A stretch of DNA of 24,283 bases, taken from CAYQQR01 sp964420035. GTDB taxonomy: Bacteria > Bacteroidota > Bacteroidia > Bacteroidales > SM23-62. The notes beneath the pieces are model-generated. The model did no database searches and was not told where the DNA came from. It saw only the letters and a list, made by a program, of their open reading frames with translations. The position numbers and the translations under genes are program-made. Shown piece by piece: positions 7,815 through 15,483 of the stretch (positions within the stretch are counted from its first letter, which is position 1; every line of letters starts with the position of its first letter). Where the stretch lies: positions 1 through 24,283 of the forward strand of contig CAYQQR010000053.1 of the NCBI GenBank assembly GCA_964420035.1, in the 5' to 3' direction.

Positions 7815-7822
7815 TATCTTTG
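7815..7822 (+). promoter_or_regulatory. -7 promoter element of the SixA-like gene
   Basis: TATCTTTG matches TAnnTTTG exactly and lies 20 bp before the ATG at 7842. I see no clear -33 TTG at 19-20 nt upstream, so only half of the promoter is supported. The implied leader is very short. Confidence 0.45.
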
Positions 7823-7841
7823 CGCTTTACGAGCGAATGCA

Positions 7842-8348
7842 ATGAAAACCAACAAACAACTCATCATTGCCCGGCATGGAAAAAGCAGCTGGGATTACGA
7901 GGGGATAGCGGATATTGACCGGCCCCTGAATCTCAGGGGAATCAAAAACGCCCATGAAATGGCCCGCCGCTTTCTCACCCGTAAGATCCAGCCCGAATGG
8001 ATCCTTACCAGTCCGGCCAACCGGGCCCTGCATACCGCGACCATTTTTGCCCGGATATTGAATATTCCCTTTCAGAACTTTTTTATAGAGGAAAGGATAT
8101 ATACGGCCGATGCACCCGGTATTGTTGAGATGATCAGTGGTTTGGAAGATCATATCCCTTCGGTCATGATCTTCGGGCACAATCCCACTTTCACCAGTCT
8201 GGCCAATCATTTCCTCGAAGAAAGCATCGACAATATTCCTACAGCAGGGATGGTCCGGTTAGAATTTGCAGTGGATCAATGGAAGGAAATCGACATAAAT
8301 ACCGTAAGTAAAAGCTTTTTTGATTATCCCAAGAAGATCAATGCCTGA
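7842..8348 (+). CDS. SixA-like phosphohistidine phosphatase (histidine phosphatase superfamily)
   Basis: This 168-residue protein has the catalytic RHG motif (R11-H12-G13 in LIIARHGKSSWD) and the second histidine in FGHNPT (H113). These define the branch 1 histidine phosphatase fold, and RHGKSSW is characteristic of the SixA subgroup. SixA of E. coli removes phosphate from phosphohistidine on phosphotransfer proteins; other members act on small phosphoesters, so the substrate is not certain. The protein is cytoplasmic, with no signal. It sits 62 bp upstream of polyphosphate kinase in the same direction. PPK1 works through a phosphohistidine intermediate, which makes the pairing suggestive (inference only). 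Confidence 0.88.
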   Translation: MKTNKQLIIARHGKSSWDYEGIADIDRPLNLRGIKNAHEMARRFLTRKIQPEWILTSPANRALHTATIFARILNIPFQNFFIEERIYTADAPGIVEMISGLEDHIPSVMIFGHNPTFTSLANHFLEESIDNIPTAGMVRLEFAVDQWKEIDINTVSKSFFDYPKKINA

Positions 8349-8410
8349 TCAATTGGCCCGGAATGCTTAACTTTACGGACCTTTAATTCTTTTGTTCAGA
8401 GCTTCATTAA

Positions 8411-10495
8411 ATGCCCATCGACAAATACATAATCAACAGGGAACTCAGCTGGCTATCCTTTAATGAAAGAGTTCTGCAGGAAGCGCAGGATAAATCGGTC
8501 CCCCTTATCGAAAGGATTCGGTTTCTGGGCATTTTTTCAAACAATCTGGATGAATTTTTCAAGGTCCGTGTGGCCACCATCAAACGAATGATCGATGTTG
8601 AAGAGTCGACCGGTACCAAGTACAGGGAAAATCCAAAAAAAGTACTGGCAGAAATTCAGAGGATCGTCATCCGGCTCCAGGCCAAGTTCAATAAGACTTA
8701 CAACAAGATCATCAGGGAACTTGCAGAACACAACATCTTCCTGATCAATGAAAATCAACTGAATACTGAACAAAAGGAATTTGTCGTCCAATATTTCAGG
8801 GACAAGATCCTTCCCGTATTGTCCCCGGTGATGCTGCATAATGTCGAACAGTTCCCGGATCTAAAGGATAAATCCATTTACCTGGCCACCAGGCTTTCCA
8901 GCAGTGAACCCGGTATCGATACGGAATATGCCCTGATCGAGATCCCCACGGATATTCTTCCCCGCTTTATCACTCTACCTGCCCCCAGAAATAAGGAATT
9001 TATCATCATCCTGGATGATATCATCCGGTATAATTTAAATGAAGTATTCTCCATCCTCCACTTCGACAAGTTTGAAGCATTTATCATCAAGCTGACCCGC
9101 GATGCCGAGCTGGACATCGATAACGATCTCTCCAAGAGCTTCCTGGAGAAGATTTCCAAAAGTGTGACGGAAAGAAAAAAAGGTCAGCCGGTCCGTTTTG
9201 TCTACGATCGCAATATCTCTGAGGATATGTTGGAATATCTTACGACCAGCCTGGAACTTGACGAAGAGGACAATCTGATACCCGGTGGACGCTACCATAA
9301 TTTCAAGGATTATATGAAATTTCCCGACCTGGGAAAAAAAAGACTGATATACAAACCCACGCCACCGGCATTTCATCCCGACTTTATTCCTGCACAAAGT
9401 ACTTTTGATGTGATCAGGAATAAGGATTTGCTGATGCATTTCCCCTACCAGAAATTCTCCCATTACATCAGTCTGCTCAGGGAAGCCGCCATCGACCCCC
9501 GGGTATCTTCCATAAGAACCACCCTCTACCGGGTTGCACAGAATTCTAGGGTGATCAACGCACTCAGAACAGCGGCAAAAAACGGCAAGCGGGTTGAAGT
9601 GGTTATAGAACTGCAGGCCCGGTTCGATGAGCAATCCAACATCTATTGGTCCAAACAGCTTGAAGAAGACGGTGCCATCGTGCATTTCGGTCTTCCCGGA
9701 TTAAAGGTCCACAGCAAGCTCACCCTCATCAAGCGAAACGAGGGAAATAAAACGGTCAGTTATGCAACCGTTGGAACCGGTAACTTTCATGAGGGAACAG
9801 CAGAGTTGTATTCTGATTTCATGCTCCTGACCACGGATGTCCGGATCACTTCCGAAGTGGAAAAGGTATTCCGCTTCATTATGAACCCTTATAAGAACTA
9901 CAAGTTCAGCCATTTGCTGGTCTCCCCTATCCATTTGCGCAGAAGGCTTTATACCATGATCGACAATGAGATCAAAAATGCCCAGGCCGGAAAGGAAGCC
10001 TTCATCCATGCCAAACTCAATAGCCTGGTCGACCGGGAGGTCATAAAAAAACTCTATCAGGCAAACCGGGAAGGGGTTAAAATGACCCTCAATGTCCGGG
10101 GGATCTGTTCCATCATCCCCGGGATAAAGGGCCACAGCGACAATATTGATGCATTCAGCATCGTAGATAAGTACCTGGAACACTCCAGGGTCTATGTATT
10201 TTGTAACGGAGGTGACGAGAAGTTCTATATTTCTTCAGCCGACTGGATGACCCGTAACCTGGATCACCGGGTCGAGGTGGCATCACCCATTTATGATCCC
10301 AAGCTGCAGCAGGAAATAAGGGATTTTCTCGATATACAGCTGAAGGATAATGTTAAGGCCAGGATCCTGAATAAGGAACAGAACAATCCCTACAGGAAAA
10401 CCTCCACCAGGAAAAAGTTCCGTTCACAGATCGAATTATATCAATATTACAATAAGAAATACGAAGAAAACCATCAAAGTGCCCAGGATCAATGA
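8411..10495 (+). CDS. ppk1: Polyphosphate kinase 1
   Basis: This 694-residue enzyme polymerises the terminal phosphate of ATP into inorganic polyphosphate, reversibly. It starts with the typical INRELSWLSFNERVLQEA and has FSNNLDEFFKVRVA in the N-terminal domain. Its two phospholipase-D-like domains carry KVHSK (His434) and LEHSRVYVF (His591), lining up closely with the essential His435 and His592 of the E. coli enzyme. GTGNFHEGTAELYSD and SSADWMTRNLDHRVEVA are also conserved. Length is normal and the gene appears intact. A partial -7-like element, TAACTTTA (8368-8375), lies upstream, but read-through from the SixA-like gene is equally likely. The stop codon overlaps the start of the IMPase gene (ATGA), indicating translational coupling. 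Confidence 0.97.
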   Translation: MPIDKYIINRELSWLSFNERVLQEAQDKSVPLIERIRFLGIFSNNLDEFFKVRVATIKRMIDVEESTGTKYRENPKKVLAEIQRIVIRLQAKFNKTYNKIIRELAEHNIFLINENQLNTEQKEFVVQYFRDKILPVLSPVMLHNVEQFPDLKDKSIYLATRLSSSEPGIDTEYALIEIPTDILPRFITLPAPRNKEFIIILDDIIRYNLNEVFSILHFDKFEAFIIKLTRDAELDIDNDLSKSFLEKISKSVTERKKGQPVRFVYDRNISEDMLEYLTTSLELDEEDNLIPGGRYHNFKDYMKFPDLGKKRLIYKPTPPAFHPDFIPAQSTFDVIRNKDLLMHFPYQKFSHYISLLREAAIDPRVSSIRTTLYRVAQNSRVINALRTAAKNGKRVEVVIELQARFDEQSNIYWSKQLEEDGAIVHFGLPGLKVHSKLTLIKRNEGNKTVSYATVGTGNFHEGTAELYSDFMLLTTDVRITSEVEKVFRFIMNPYKNYKFSHLLVSPIHLRRRLYTMIDNEIKNAQAGKEAFIHAKLNSLVDREVIKKLYQANREGVKMTLNVRGICSIIPGIKGHSDNIDAFSIVDKYLEHSRVYVFCNGGDEKFYISSADWMTRNLDHRVEVASPIYDPKLQQEIRDFLDIQLKDNVKARILNKEQNNPYRKTSTRKKFRSQIELYQYYNKKYEENHQSAQDQ

Positions 10496-11295
10496 ACCTA
10501 GAACACATATGCCAACAGGTCAGGGAAGTGGCCCGGGAAACCGGTGATTATATCCGGCAGGAGCAAACCGTATTTTCCGAGAAAGATATCGAGGCCAAAG
10601 GAACGCATAACTATGTCACCCGCGTTGACACCGGTGCCGAGGAAAAGATAATGCGTTCGCTGAAGAAGATACTGCCCCGGGCAGGCTTCATTGCTGAAGA
10701 AGATACCGCCAGCAAGCGGGAAGAAGACCTTAATTGGATCATTGATCCCCTGGATGGGACCACCAACTTTATTCACGGTCTTCCGCCCTACGCCATCAGT
10801 ATAGCGCTCGCAAACCGGAATGAGGTGCTGGTTGGGGTGGTTTATGAAACGATCCTTGACGAATGCTTCTATGCATGGAAAGGGGGGAAAGCCTTTTTAA
10901 ACGGGAATACCATCCGGGTTTCCGCAAAGGAAAAGGTATCCGATGCCCTTATAGCAACCGGTTTCCCCTACACCGACTTTGAAAGGCTGGAACCTTTCAT
11001 GCAATCCATGCGCTATTTCATGAAAAATTCTCACGGACTGCGCCGTCTGGGATCAGCGGCTACCGACCTGGCCTACGTGGCTTGCGGGAGATTTGAAGCA
11101 TTTTATGAATACGGACTGAATGCATGGGATGTGGCAGCCGGAGAACTGATCATTCGTGAAGCAGGCGGAAAGCTCTGCGACTTCTACAAAAAACAGGATT
11201 ATCTTTATGGCAGGACCATCGTTGCGTCAAATTCCAGGGTTTTCGAAGAATTCAGTAACATCATCCACGGGATCATGATCCTGGAAGCATCTTAA
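10492..11295 (+). CDS. Inositol-monophosphatase-family phosphatase (SuhB-like)
   Basis: This 267-residue protein belongs to the Mg-dependent, Li-sensitive phosphatase superfamily. Visible ligand motifs are AEEDT, DPLDGTTNF (D85, D88, G89, T90) and NAWDVAAGELIIREAGG (D213). It probably hydrolyses inositol-1-phosphate or a related sugar or nucleotide phosphate. The closest known group is bacterial SuhB/IMPase rather than CysQ, but specificity cannot be fixed from motifs. Its ATG lies within the last codons of ppk1 (4-bp overlap), so the two are coupled and likely made in fixed ratio. Such a physical link with polyphosphate kinase is worth noting but its meaning is unknown. Confidence 0.93.
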   Translation: MNLEHICQQVREVARETGDYIRQEQTVFSEKDIEAKGTHNYVTRVDTGAEEKIMRSLKKILPRAGFIAEEDTASKREEDLNWIIDPLDGTTNFIHGLPPYAISIALANRNEVLVGVVYETILDECFYAWKGGKAFLNGNTIRVSAKEKVSDALIATGFPYTDFERLEPFMQSMRYFMKNSHGLRRLGSAATDLAYVACGRFEAFYEYGLNAWDVAAGELIIREAGGKLCDFYKKQDYLYGRTIVASNSRVFEEFSNIIHGIMILEAS

Positions 11296-11365
11296 TACAA
11301 TATTAAACAACCAACCGGTTGAAAAACCAGTCTGGCATTACAAAAGCTCATTTGTCGGCAGGATC

Positions 11366-12283
11366 ATGAACAGGATCAGTTTTTGTGCTTTCAGGATATT
11401 CAGCTGGCTTCTTGCCGGTCTCCCCCTGGATTTCCTGTATTTTCTCTCGGGGAGCATTGCCCCCTTGCTGAACCACCTGCTCCGGTACCGGCAGAAAGTG
11501 ATCATGAAAAACCTGAAGCGGGCTTTCCCGGAAAATCCGCCTGAGAAAAATAAAGCGATCGCCCGCAAATTCTACAGGCACCTGAGTGACCTTTTCGTGG
11601 AAAACATAAAACTGATCCGTTGGAACCTCCCGCGGCTGGAAAAGCATATTTCCTTTTCAAACCCGGAAGTCCTGGATCAACTATACCAGCAAGGCAGAAA
11701 TGTTGTTGCGGTCATAGCACATTATGGCAACTGGGAATGGCTCCTGGGCCTGTCAGGAAAAGTCAGGCATCACAGCATTGCCATGTATAAACCCCTGAAC
11801 AATCAATATTTCGACAGGTATATGGTTCGTTTACGTTCAAAATTCGGTACCGACATCATTCCCATGCGCAAAACCCTGCCGGTTTTACTGGAACACAACC
11901 GGACGAAAAGATCTACCCTTTCATGTTTTATAGCCGATCAATCACCGGTCTGGGAAGAAGTGCAACACTGGACCCCCTTTCTGAACCAGGAAACCCCCGT
12001 ATACCTGGGAATAGAAAAAATAGCCCGGAAGATCAATGCTGCCGTGGTCTTTCTTCACAACCAAAAGATCGGCCGGGGGCAATACCGGGTAGACATTATC
12101 CCCCTGATCACGGAACCCCGCGAAACCAAGGAACATGAGATAACCCTGGCCCACGTTCAGTACCTGGAGAAGATCATAAGGGAAAAACCTGAATTCTGGC
12201 TCTGGAGCCACAGAAGATGGAAACTTACAGACAAGAAAAAAAGATTGGAACAACAAATTGATTTAAATTCACAAAGTGCCTGA
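11366..12283 (+). CDS. LpxL/HtrB-type lipid A biosynthesis acyltransferase
   Basis: This 305-residue protein matches the lysophospholipid/lipid A acyltransferase family (Lip_A_acyltrans). It has an N-terminal hydrophobic segment (about 8-30), then KVIMKNLKRAFPE, a standard family signature, and the catalytic H-x4-E in AHYGNWEW (H119, E124). A second conserved block, FIADQSP, appears near residue 190, and WLWSHRRWK near the C-terminus. It transfers a secondary acyl chain to lipid A at the inner membrane's cytoplasmic face. Its stop overlaps the start of the glycosyltransferase gene by 8 bp, implying coupled expression of two envelope genes. Some family members act on other glycolipids, so the exact acceptor is open. 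Confidence 0.92.
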   Translation: MNRISFCAFRIFSWLLAGLPLDFLYFLSGSIAPLLNHLLRYRQKVIMKNLKRAFPENPPEKNKAIARKFYRHLSDLFVENIKLIRWNLPRLEKHISFSNPEVLDQLYQQGRNVVAVIAHYGNWEWLLGLSGKVRHHSIAMYKPLNNQYFDRYMVRLRSKFGTDIIPMRKTLPVLLEHNRTKRSTLSCFIADQSPVWEEVQHWTPFLNQETPVYLGIEKIARKINAAVVFLHNQKIGRGQYRVDIIPLITEPRETKEHEITLAHVQYLEKIIREKPEFWLWSHRRWKLTDKKKRLEQQIDLNSQSA

Positions 12284-13292
12284 AGTTGCAATCGTCATAT
12301 TGAATTATAACGGGAAGCACTTCCTGGAGCAATTTCTGCCTTCCCTGGTACGGCATACGCCGGCCGCCTTAGCCGAGATCATCATCGCGGATAATGCTTC
12401 CCGGGATGGGTCCGTTGAATTCCTGAAAAAAAATTACCCGGGGTTGAAGATCCTTTCCCTGGATCGCAACTTTGGTTTTGCTGAAGGCTATAACCGGGCT
12501 TTCAGCCGGTTAAAGCATCCTTATTACCTTTTACTGAACTCAGATGTAGAAGTAAGTCCCAACTGGCTGGAACCTTTATTGGAATTGTTTCATAAAAATC
12601 CCAAACTGGGCGCCTGTATGCCTGCCATCAAATCCTATGATAATAAGGATTTTTTTGAATACGCCGGGGCAAGCGGGGGCTTCATCGACCGGTACGGATA
12701 TACTTTCTGCCGCGGCCGCATCTTCGGCAAAGTGGAAAAGGATGAGGGCCAATATCAGGAAAGAAGAGAAGTTTTCTGGACCACCGGAGCCTGTATGCTG
12801 ATCGCTGCAGAGGCATACCGGAAAGCCGGGGGAATGGATGCACATTTCTTCGCGCATATGGAAGAAGTCGATCTTTGCTGGCGATTACATAAGCTGGGGT
12901 ATACCATATTTGTCGAGCCTGCATCTAAGGTTTTTCACGTCGGAGGCGGCACCCTGCCCCAACAACATCCATGGAAAACCTTCCTGAATTACAGGAACAA
13001 TTTATTGCTCCTGCATAAAAATCTGCCTGAGCAATCAAGGAAGAAAATACTTCGGTATAGGATAATGCTGGACTACCTGTCTGCCCTCAGGTTTATTAAT
13101 TCCCCAAAACATATTGGGTCCATTTTTAAAGCGCACAGAGCATACAGAAAAATGAAAAAAAAATACAATGATTTCTTGACCCGGGAAGCTAAAACCAATA
13201 TCTTGCCCGCTTGTTCTCTCGTATATCGCGGATCCGTGGTTTGGGCTTATTATATTCAGGGGGAAAAAACTTTCAGTTCACTGAATATTTGA
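12276..13292 (+). CDS. Family 2 glycosyltransferase (rhamnosyltransferase-like)
   Basis: This 338-residue GT-A enzyme begins at a GTG within the acyltransferase gene, giving the standard N-terminus PEVAIVILNYNGKHFLEQF. Conserved features are IIADNASRDGSVEFL, NFGFAEGYNRAF, the metal-binding acidic triad in LLLNSDVEV, and a C-terminal acceptor motif around WTTGACMLI and FFAHMEEVDLCWRL, as in WbbL-like rhamnosyltransferases. It adds a sugar from a nucleotide donor to a surface polysaccharide or glycolipid; donor and acceptor are not readable. There is no other start that preserves the beta-1 strand, so GTG is well supported. Coupling to the lipid A acyltransferase suggests a lipid-linked or LPS-type acceptor (inference). 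Confidence 0.92.
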   Translation: MPEVAIVILNYNGKHFLEQFLPSLVRHTPAALAEIIIADNASRDGSVEFLKKNYPGLKILSLDRNFGFAEGYNRAFSRLKHPYYLLLNSDVEVSPNWLEPLLELFHKNPKLGACMPAIKSYDNKDFFEYAGASGGFIDRYGYTFCRGRIFGKVEKDEGQYQERREVFWTTGACMLIAAEAYRKAGGMDAHFFAHMEEVDLCWRLHKLGYTIFVEPASKVFHVGGGTLPQQHPWKTFLNYRNNLLLLHKNLPEQSRKKILRYRIMLDYLSALRFINSPKHIGSIFKAHRAYRKMKKKYNDFLTREAKTNILPACSLVYRGSVVWAYYIQGEKTFSSLNI

Positions 13293-13352
13293 ATTGCAGA
13301 TATTAACATGCTAATACACTGGCATTGCTTAAATTAACATTTATTGTTGATA

Positions 13353-13386
13353 ATTCAGGTCAGGCTTCGGACCTGCATCCCTGAAT
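13353..13386. promoter_or_regulatory. Two mutually exclusive hairpins before the response regulator
   Basis: In the 130-bp gap between the glycosyltransferase and the response regulator, ATTCAGG (13353-13359) can pair with CCTGAAT (13380-13386). CAGGTC (13356-13361) can pair with GACCTG (13370-13375). The two left arms share CAGG, so both cannot form fully at once. No T-run follows. It may be a terminator remnant or a leader switch, or chance. Confidence 0.3.
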
Positions 13387-13422
13387 CATTTGTTAATTTC
13401 AGCTCATCAATAAGAATATATT

Positions 13423-13839
13423 GTGATCCGTCACTGGCAAAATAGAACCATTCTCCTGGTTGATGATGAACCCTCCTGTAATATTATTGTATCCAAATTC
13501 CTCGAATTCACCGGGGTAAACATCATCCATGCCGAAACCGGTACACAGGGTTTCCTTGAAGCACTGAAAAACCCCCGGGTCAACCTGGTACTGATGGACA
13601 TCAAACTTCCCGACATTGATGGATATGAAGCCACCCGGCTGATAAGAAAATACAGGAAGACCCTTCCAGTTATTGCCTATACAGCACTTGGCCTGGAAGA
13701 GCATAAATATCTGGCCCTGAAATCAGGATGCAACGATTATTTGGCCAAGCCGGTGACCCGTGAAGAAATGCTGAAGAAGCTGGACCCTTACCTTAAAAAA
13801 GCTGCAAATCCCCCGGGAAGCAAGATTTACCTGACCTAG
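13423..13839 (+). CDS. Single-domain response regulator (CheY-like receiver)
   Basis: This 138-residue protein is only a receiver domain: acidic pair D14/D15 in ILLVDDEPS, phosphoacceptor D59 in LVLMDIKLPDIDGYEA, and K109 in DYLAKPVTREEM. There is no DNA-binding or enzymatic output domain, so it should act by protein-protein contact or as a phosphorelay carrier. The predicted start is a GTG (MIRHWQNRTILLVDDE) preceded by an A-rich stretch. No sensor kinase lies in the window, so it is an orphan here. The 130-bp upstream gap holds two alternative hairpins and no clear TAnnTTTG element. It converges on murF across a repeat-rich gap. Confidence 0.93.
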   Translation: MIRHWQNRTILLVDDEPSCNIIVSKFLEFTGVNIIHAETGTQGFLEALKNPRVNLVLMDIKLPDIDGYEATRLIRKYRKTLPVIAYTALGLEEHKYLALKSGCNDYLAKPVTREEMLKKLDPYLKKAANPPGSKIYLT

Positions 13840-14110
13840 TGGCTGGTAGCCGGTTTTAAATGAATTCAACCGCACCCCTTTTTGCTGACGCTGGAGTTCC
13901 TCGGTTCCCTGCCTGTCCGGTCACCTGGCGCCTACGCTGAAGCTTCTGCGACAGCGCGCGGCCATAGCCTTTGGCGACGGCACGCGGGCAGGCTTTGGCT
14001 CCTTAGTTCAGTTCACCGGTTCACAAGTTACCAGGTTCGTTAATAAATGGACCGGTAGCTGTTAAGACCAACAAGATTTATCAGATACCGGTTCGCGGAG
14101 GCTTTCTGTT
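13840..14110. repeat. Convergent intergenic gap with dispersed palindromic repeat and 8-bp tandem repeat
   Basis: No gene is seen in these 271 bp. A GC-rich stretch (13905-13993) begins with CCTGCCTGTCCGGT (13908-13921), which is the exact reverse complement of 71-84, and ends in GGCAGG (13987-13992). CCTACGCTGAAGCTTC at 13931-13946 matches 146-161 in 15 of 16 positions. Further right, 14011-14042 is an 8-bp tandem: GTTCACCG, GTTCACAA, GTTACCAG, GTTCGTTA. Just after the response regulator, CGGTT (13851-13855) and AACCG (13868-13872) followed by a short C/T run could act as a weak terminator. The gap appears assembled from repeat elements. Confidence 0.7.
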
Positions 14111-15421
14111 CTAAAGCATATCGATGAGCTGTTCCATTCCTGTCTTCCTGGACCCTTTGATGAGTATGCTGTTATCCTGGAAAGAATTCTCCTGAAGCCA
14201 TTTTTTTGCCGCTTCTACATCCCGGAAACAGAGGACATCCTTATGCTTCCGTGCTACTTGATGAAACCGGGGTCCCACGAGCAAAACACGTTCTGCCTTC
14301 ACTTCAGGAATCAGCGCCAAAACCTTCCGGTGCTCCTCTTCCTCGTAATCCCCTAGCTCCAGCATATCGCCCAGGATAAGGGTCTTTCGCTCAGATTGAA
14401 TGCCCATGAAAGACCGTATTGCTTCATCCATACTGGTAGGATTGGCATTATAGGCATCCAGGTAAATCCTGTTCCGGTCCGTCCTGATCCATTGCGACCG
14501 CTGATTGTGCGGTTTATACTGCTCAATGGCTCTTTTTATCCTGTGGAAAGGCAGCCGGAACGCTATGCCGGCCGCCACGGCTGCCAGAATATTCTGAACA
14601 TTATATGTACCGGCCATTTGGGTATCTATCCTGCATGAGCTGAGCACATCCCCTTCCAATACGGCAACCTCCACTTTCAGCAAAGGATCGGCACTGATGA
14701 TCCTGGCAGAACAGGTGCCGGGGGGTATTTCCCCGTACCATAAAACCTCCAGTCCTTCCTTCCTGGCCTTTTCACGTAACAAGGGATCCCTGTAATTCAC
14801 CAAGACGGTCCCTTTCCTTTCCTTCAGATAGCCGTACAATTCTGTTTTAGCGGCAAAAACGCCATCCAGACTGCCAAATCCCTCCAGGTGAGCCTTACCG
14901 ATATTGGTGATCAGTCCGTAACCGGGTTCGGCCAAACGGCATAATTGAGCGATTTCTCCCCCGTGGTTGGCCCCCATCTCTATAATGGCCAGTTCATGCT
15001 CCTTATTAATGGAAAGCAGGCTGAGGGGAACACCGATATGGTTGTTCAGATTTCCGGAGGTTGCGAATACCTTATACCTGCCCGAGAGCACTGCTGCCAT
15101 CAGCTCCTTGGTGGTAGTTTTTCCGTTCGATCCGGTCAGGCCCAATACAGGCAGGTTTAAATGCTGCCTGTGATACAAGGCCAGTTGCTGCAGACTGCCG
15201 AGTACATGGTCCACCAGGATGACCTTTTCTTTCCCTGCATATTTCCGGTCATCACTCACCGCCCATGCCGCCCCCTTTTCGAGTGCTTCCTCCACGAAGG
15301 CGTTGCCATCGAATTGTTCCCCCTTCAAGGCGAAAAATATGGAATCTTCCGGCACCCTCCTGCTGTCGGTAGTGATCAGCGGATGTTTCTGATAAAATCG
15401 ATATAATTCTTCTATGGACAT
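14111..15421 (-). CDS. murF: UDP-N-acetylmuramoyl-tripeptide--D-alanyl-D-alanine ligase
   Basis: This 436-residue cytoplasmic ATP-dependent ligase adds D-Ala-D-Ala to UDP-MurNAc-tripeptide, completing the peptidoglycan precursor. Its ATP loop is LTGSNGKTTTKE (residues 95-106). IIEMGANHGGEI is the MurF-typical central motif, where folC has ETGMGGR, and YNANPTSMDEAI with ILGDMLELG marks the C-terminal domain. Length and start (MSIEELYRFY) are normal. It lies 62 bp downstream of the gldJ-like gene on the same strand, but a strong hairpin sits between them, so read-through may be limited. Confidence 0.96.
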   Translation of the reverse strand: MSIEELYRFYQKHPLITTDSRRVPEDSIFFALKGEQFDGNAFVEEALEKGAAWAVSDDRKYAGKEKVILVDHVLGSLQQLALYHRQHLNLPVLGLTGSNGKTTTKELMAAVLSGRYKVFATSGNLNNHIGVPLSLLSINKEHELAIIEMGANHGGEIAQLCRLAEPGYGLITNIGKAHLEGFGSLDGVFAAKTELYGYLKERKGTVLVNYRDPLLREKARKEGLEVLWYGEIPPGTCSARIISADPLLKVEVAVLEGDVLSSCRIDTQMAGTYNVQNILAAVAAGIAFRLPFHRIKRAIEQYKPHNQRSQWIRTDRNRIYLDAYNANPTSMDEAIRSFMGIQSERKTLILGDMLELGDYEEEEHRKVLALIPEVKAERVLLVGPRFHQVARKHKDVLCFRDVEAAKKWLQENSFQDNSILIKGSRKTGMEQLIDML

Positions 15422-15430
15422 GTCACAAAT

Positions 15431-15464
15431 AAAAAAACCTCATCCTGGGAATGAGGTTTTTTTA
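15431..15464 (-). terminator. Intrinsic terminator between gldJ-like gene and murF
   Basis: On the + strand the stem is ACCTCAT (15438-15444) with ATGAGGT (15451-15457), a 6-nt loop, flanked by seven A on the left and seven T on the right. Because of that symmetry it works as a hairpin plus U-tract on either strand. On the - strand it falls 20 nt after the gldJ-like stop codon (15484-15486) and just before the murF start (15421). It should reduce read-through from gldJ into murF, or act as an attenuator of murF. Confidence 0.8.
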
Positions 15465-15483
15465 TATAGCATCAAACAATATT

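Noticed and set aside
9035..9685. 216-codon - strand frame opposite ppk1
   Set aside because: ppk1 is intact with both catalytic histidines; the antisense frame has no recognisable domain.
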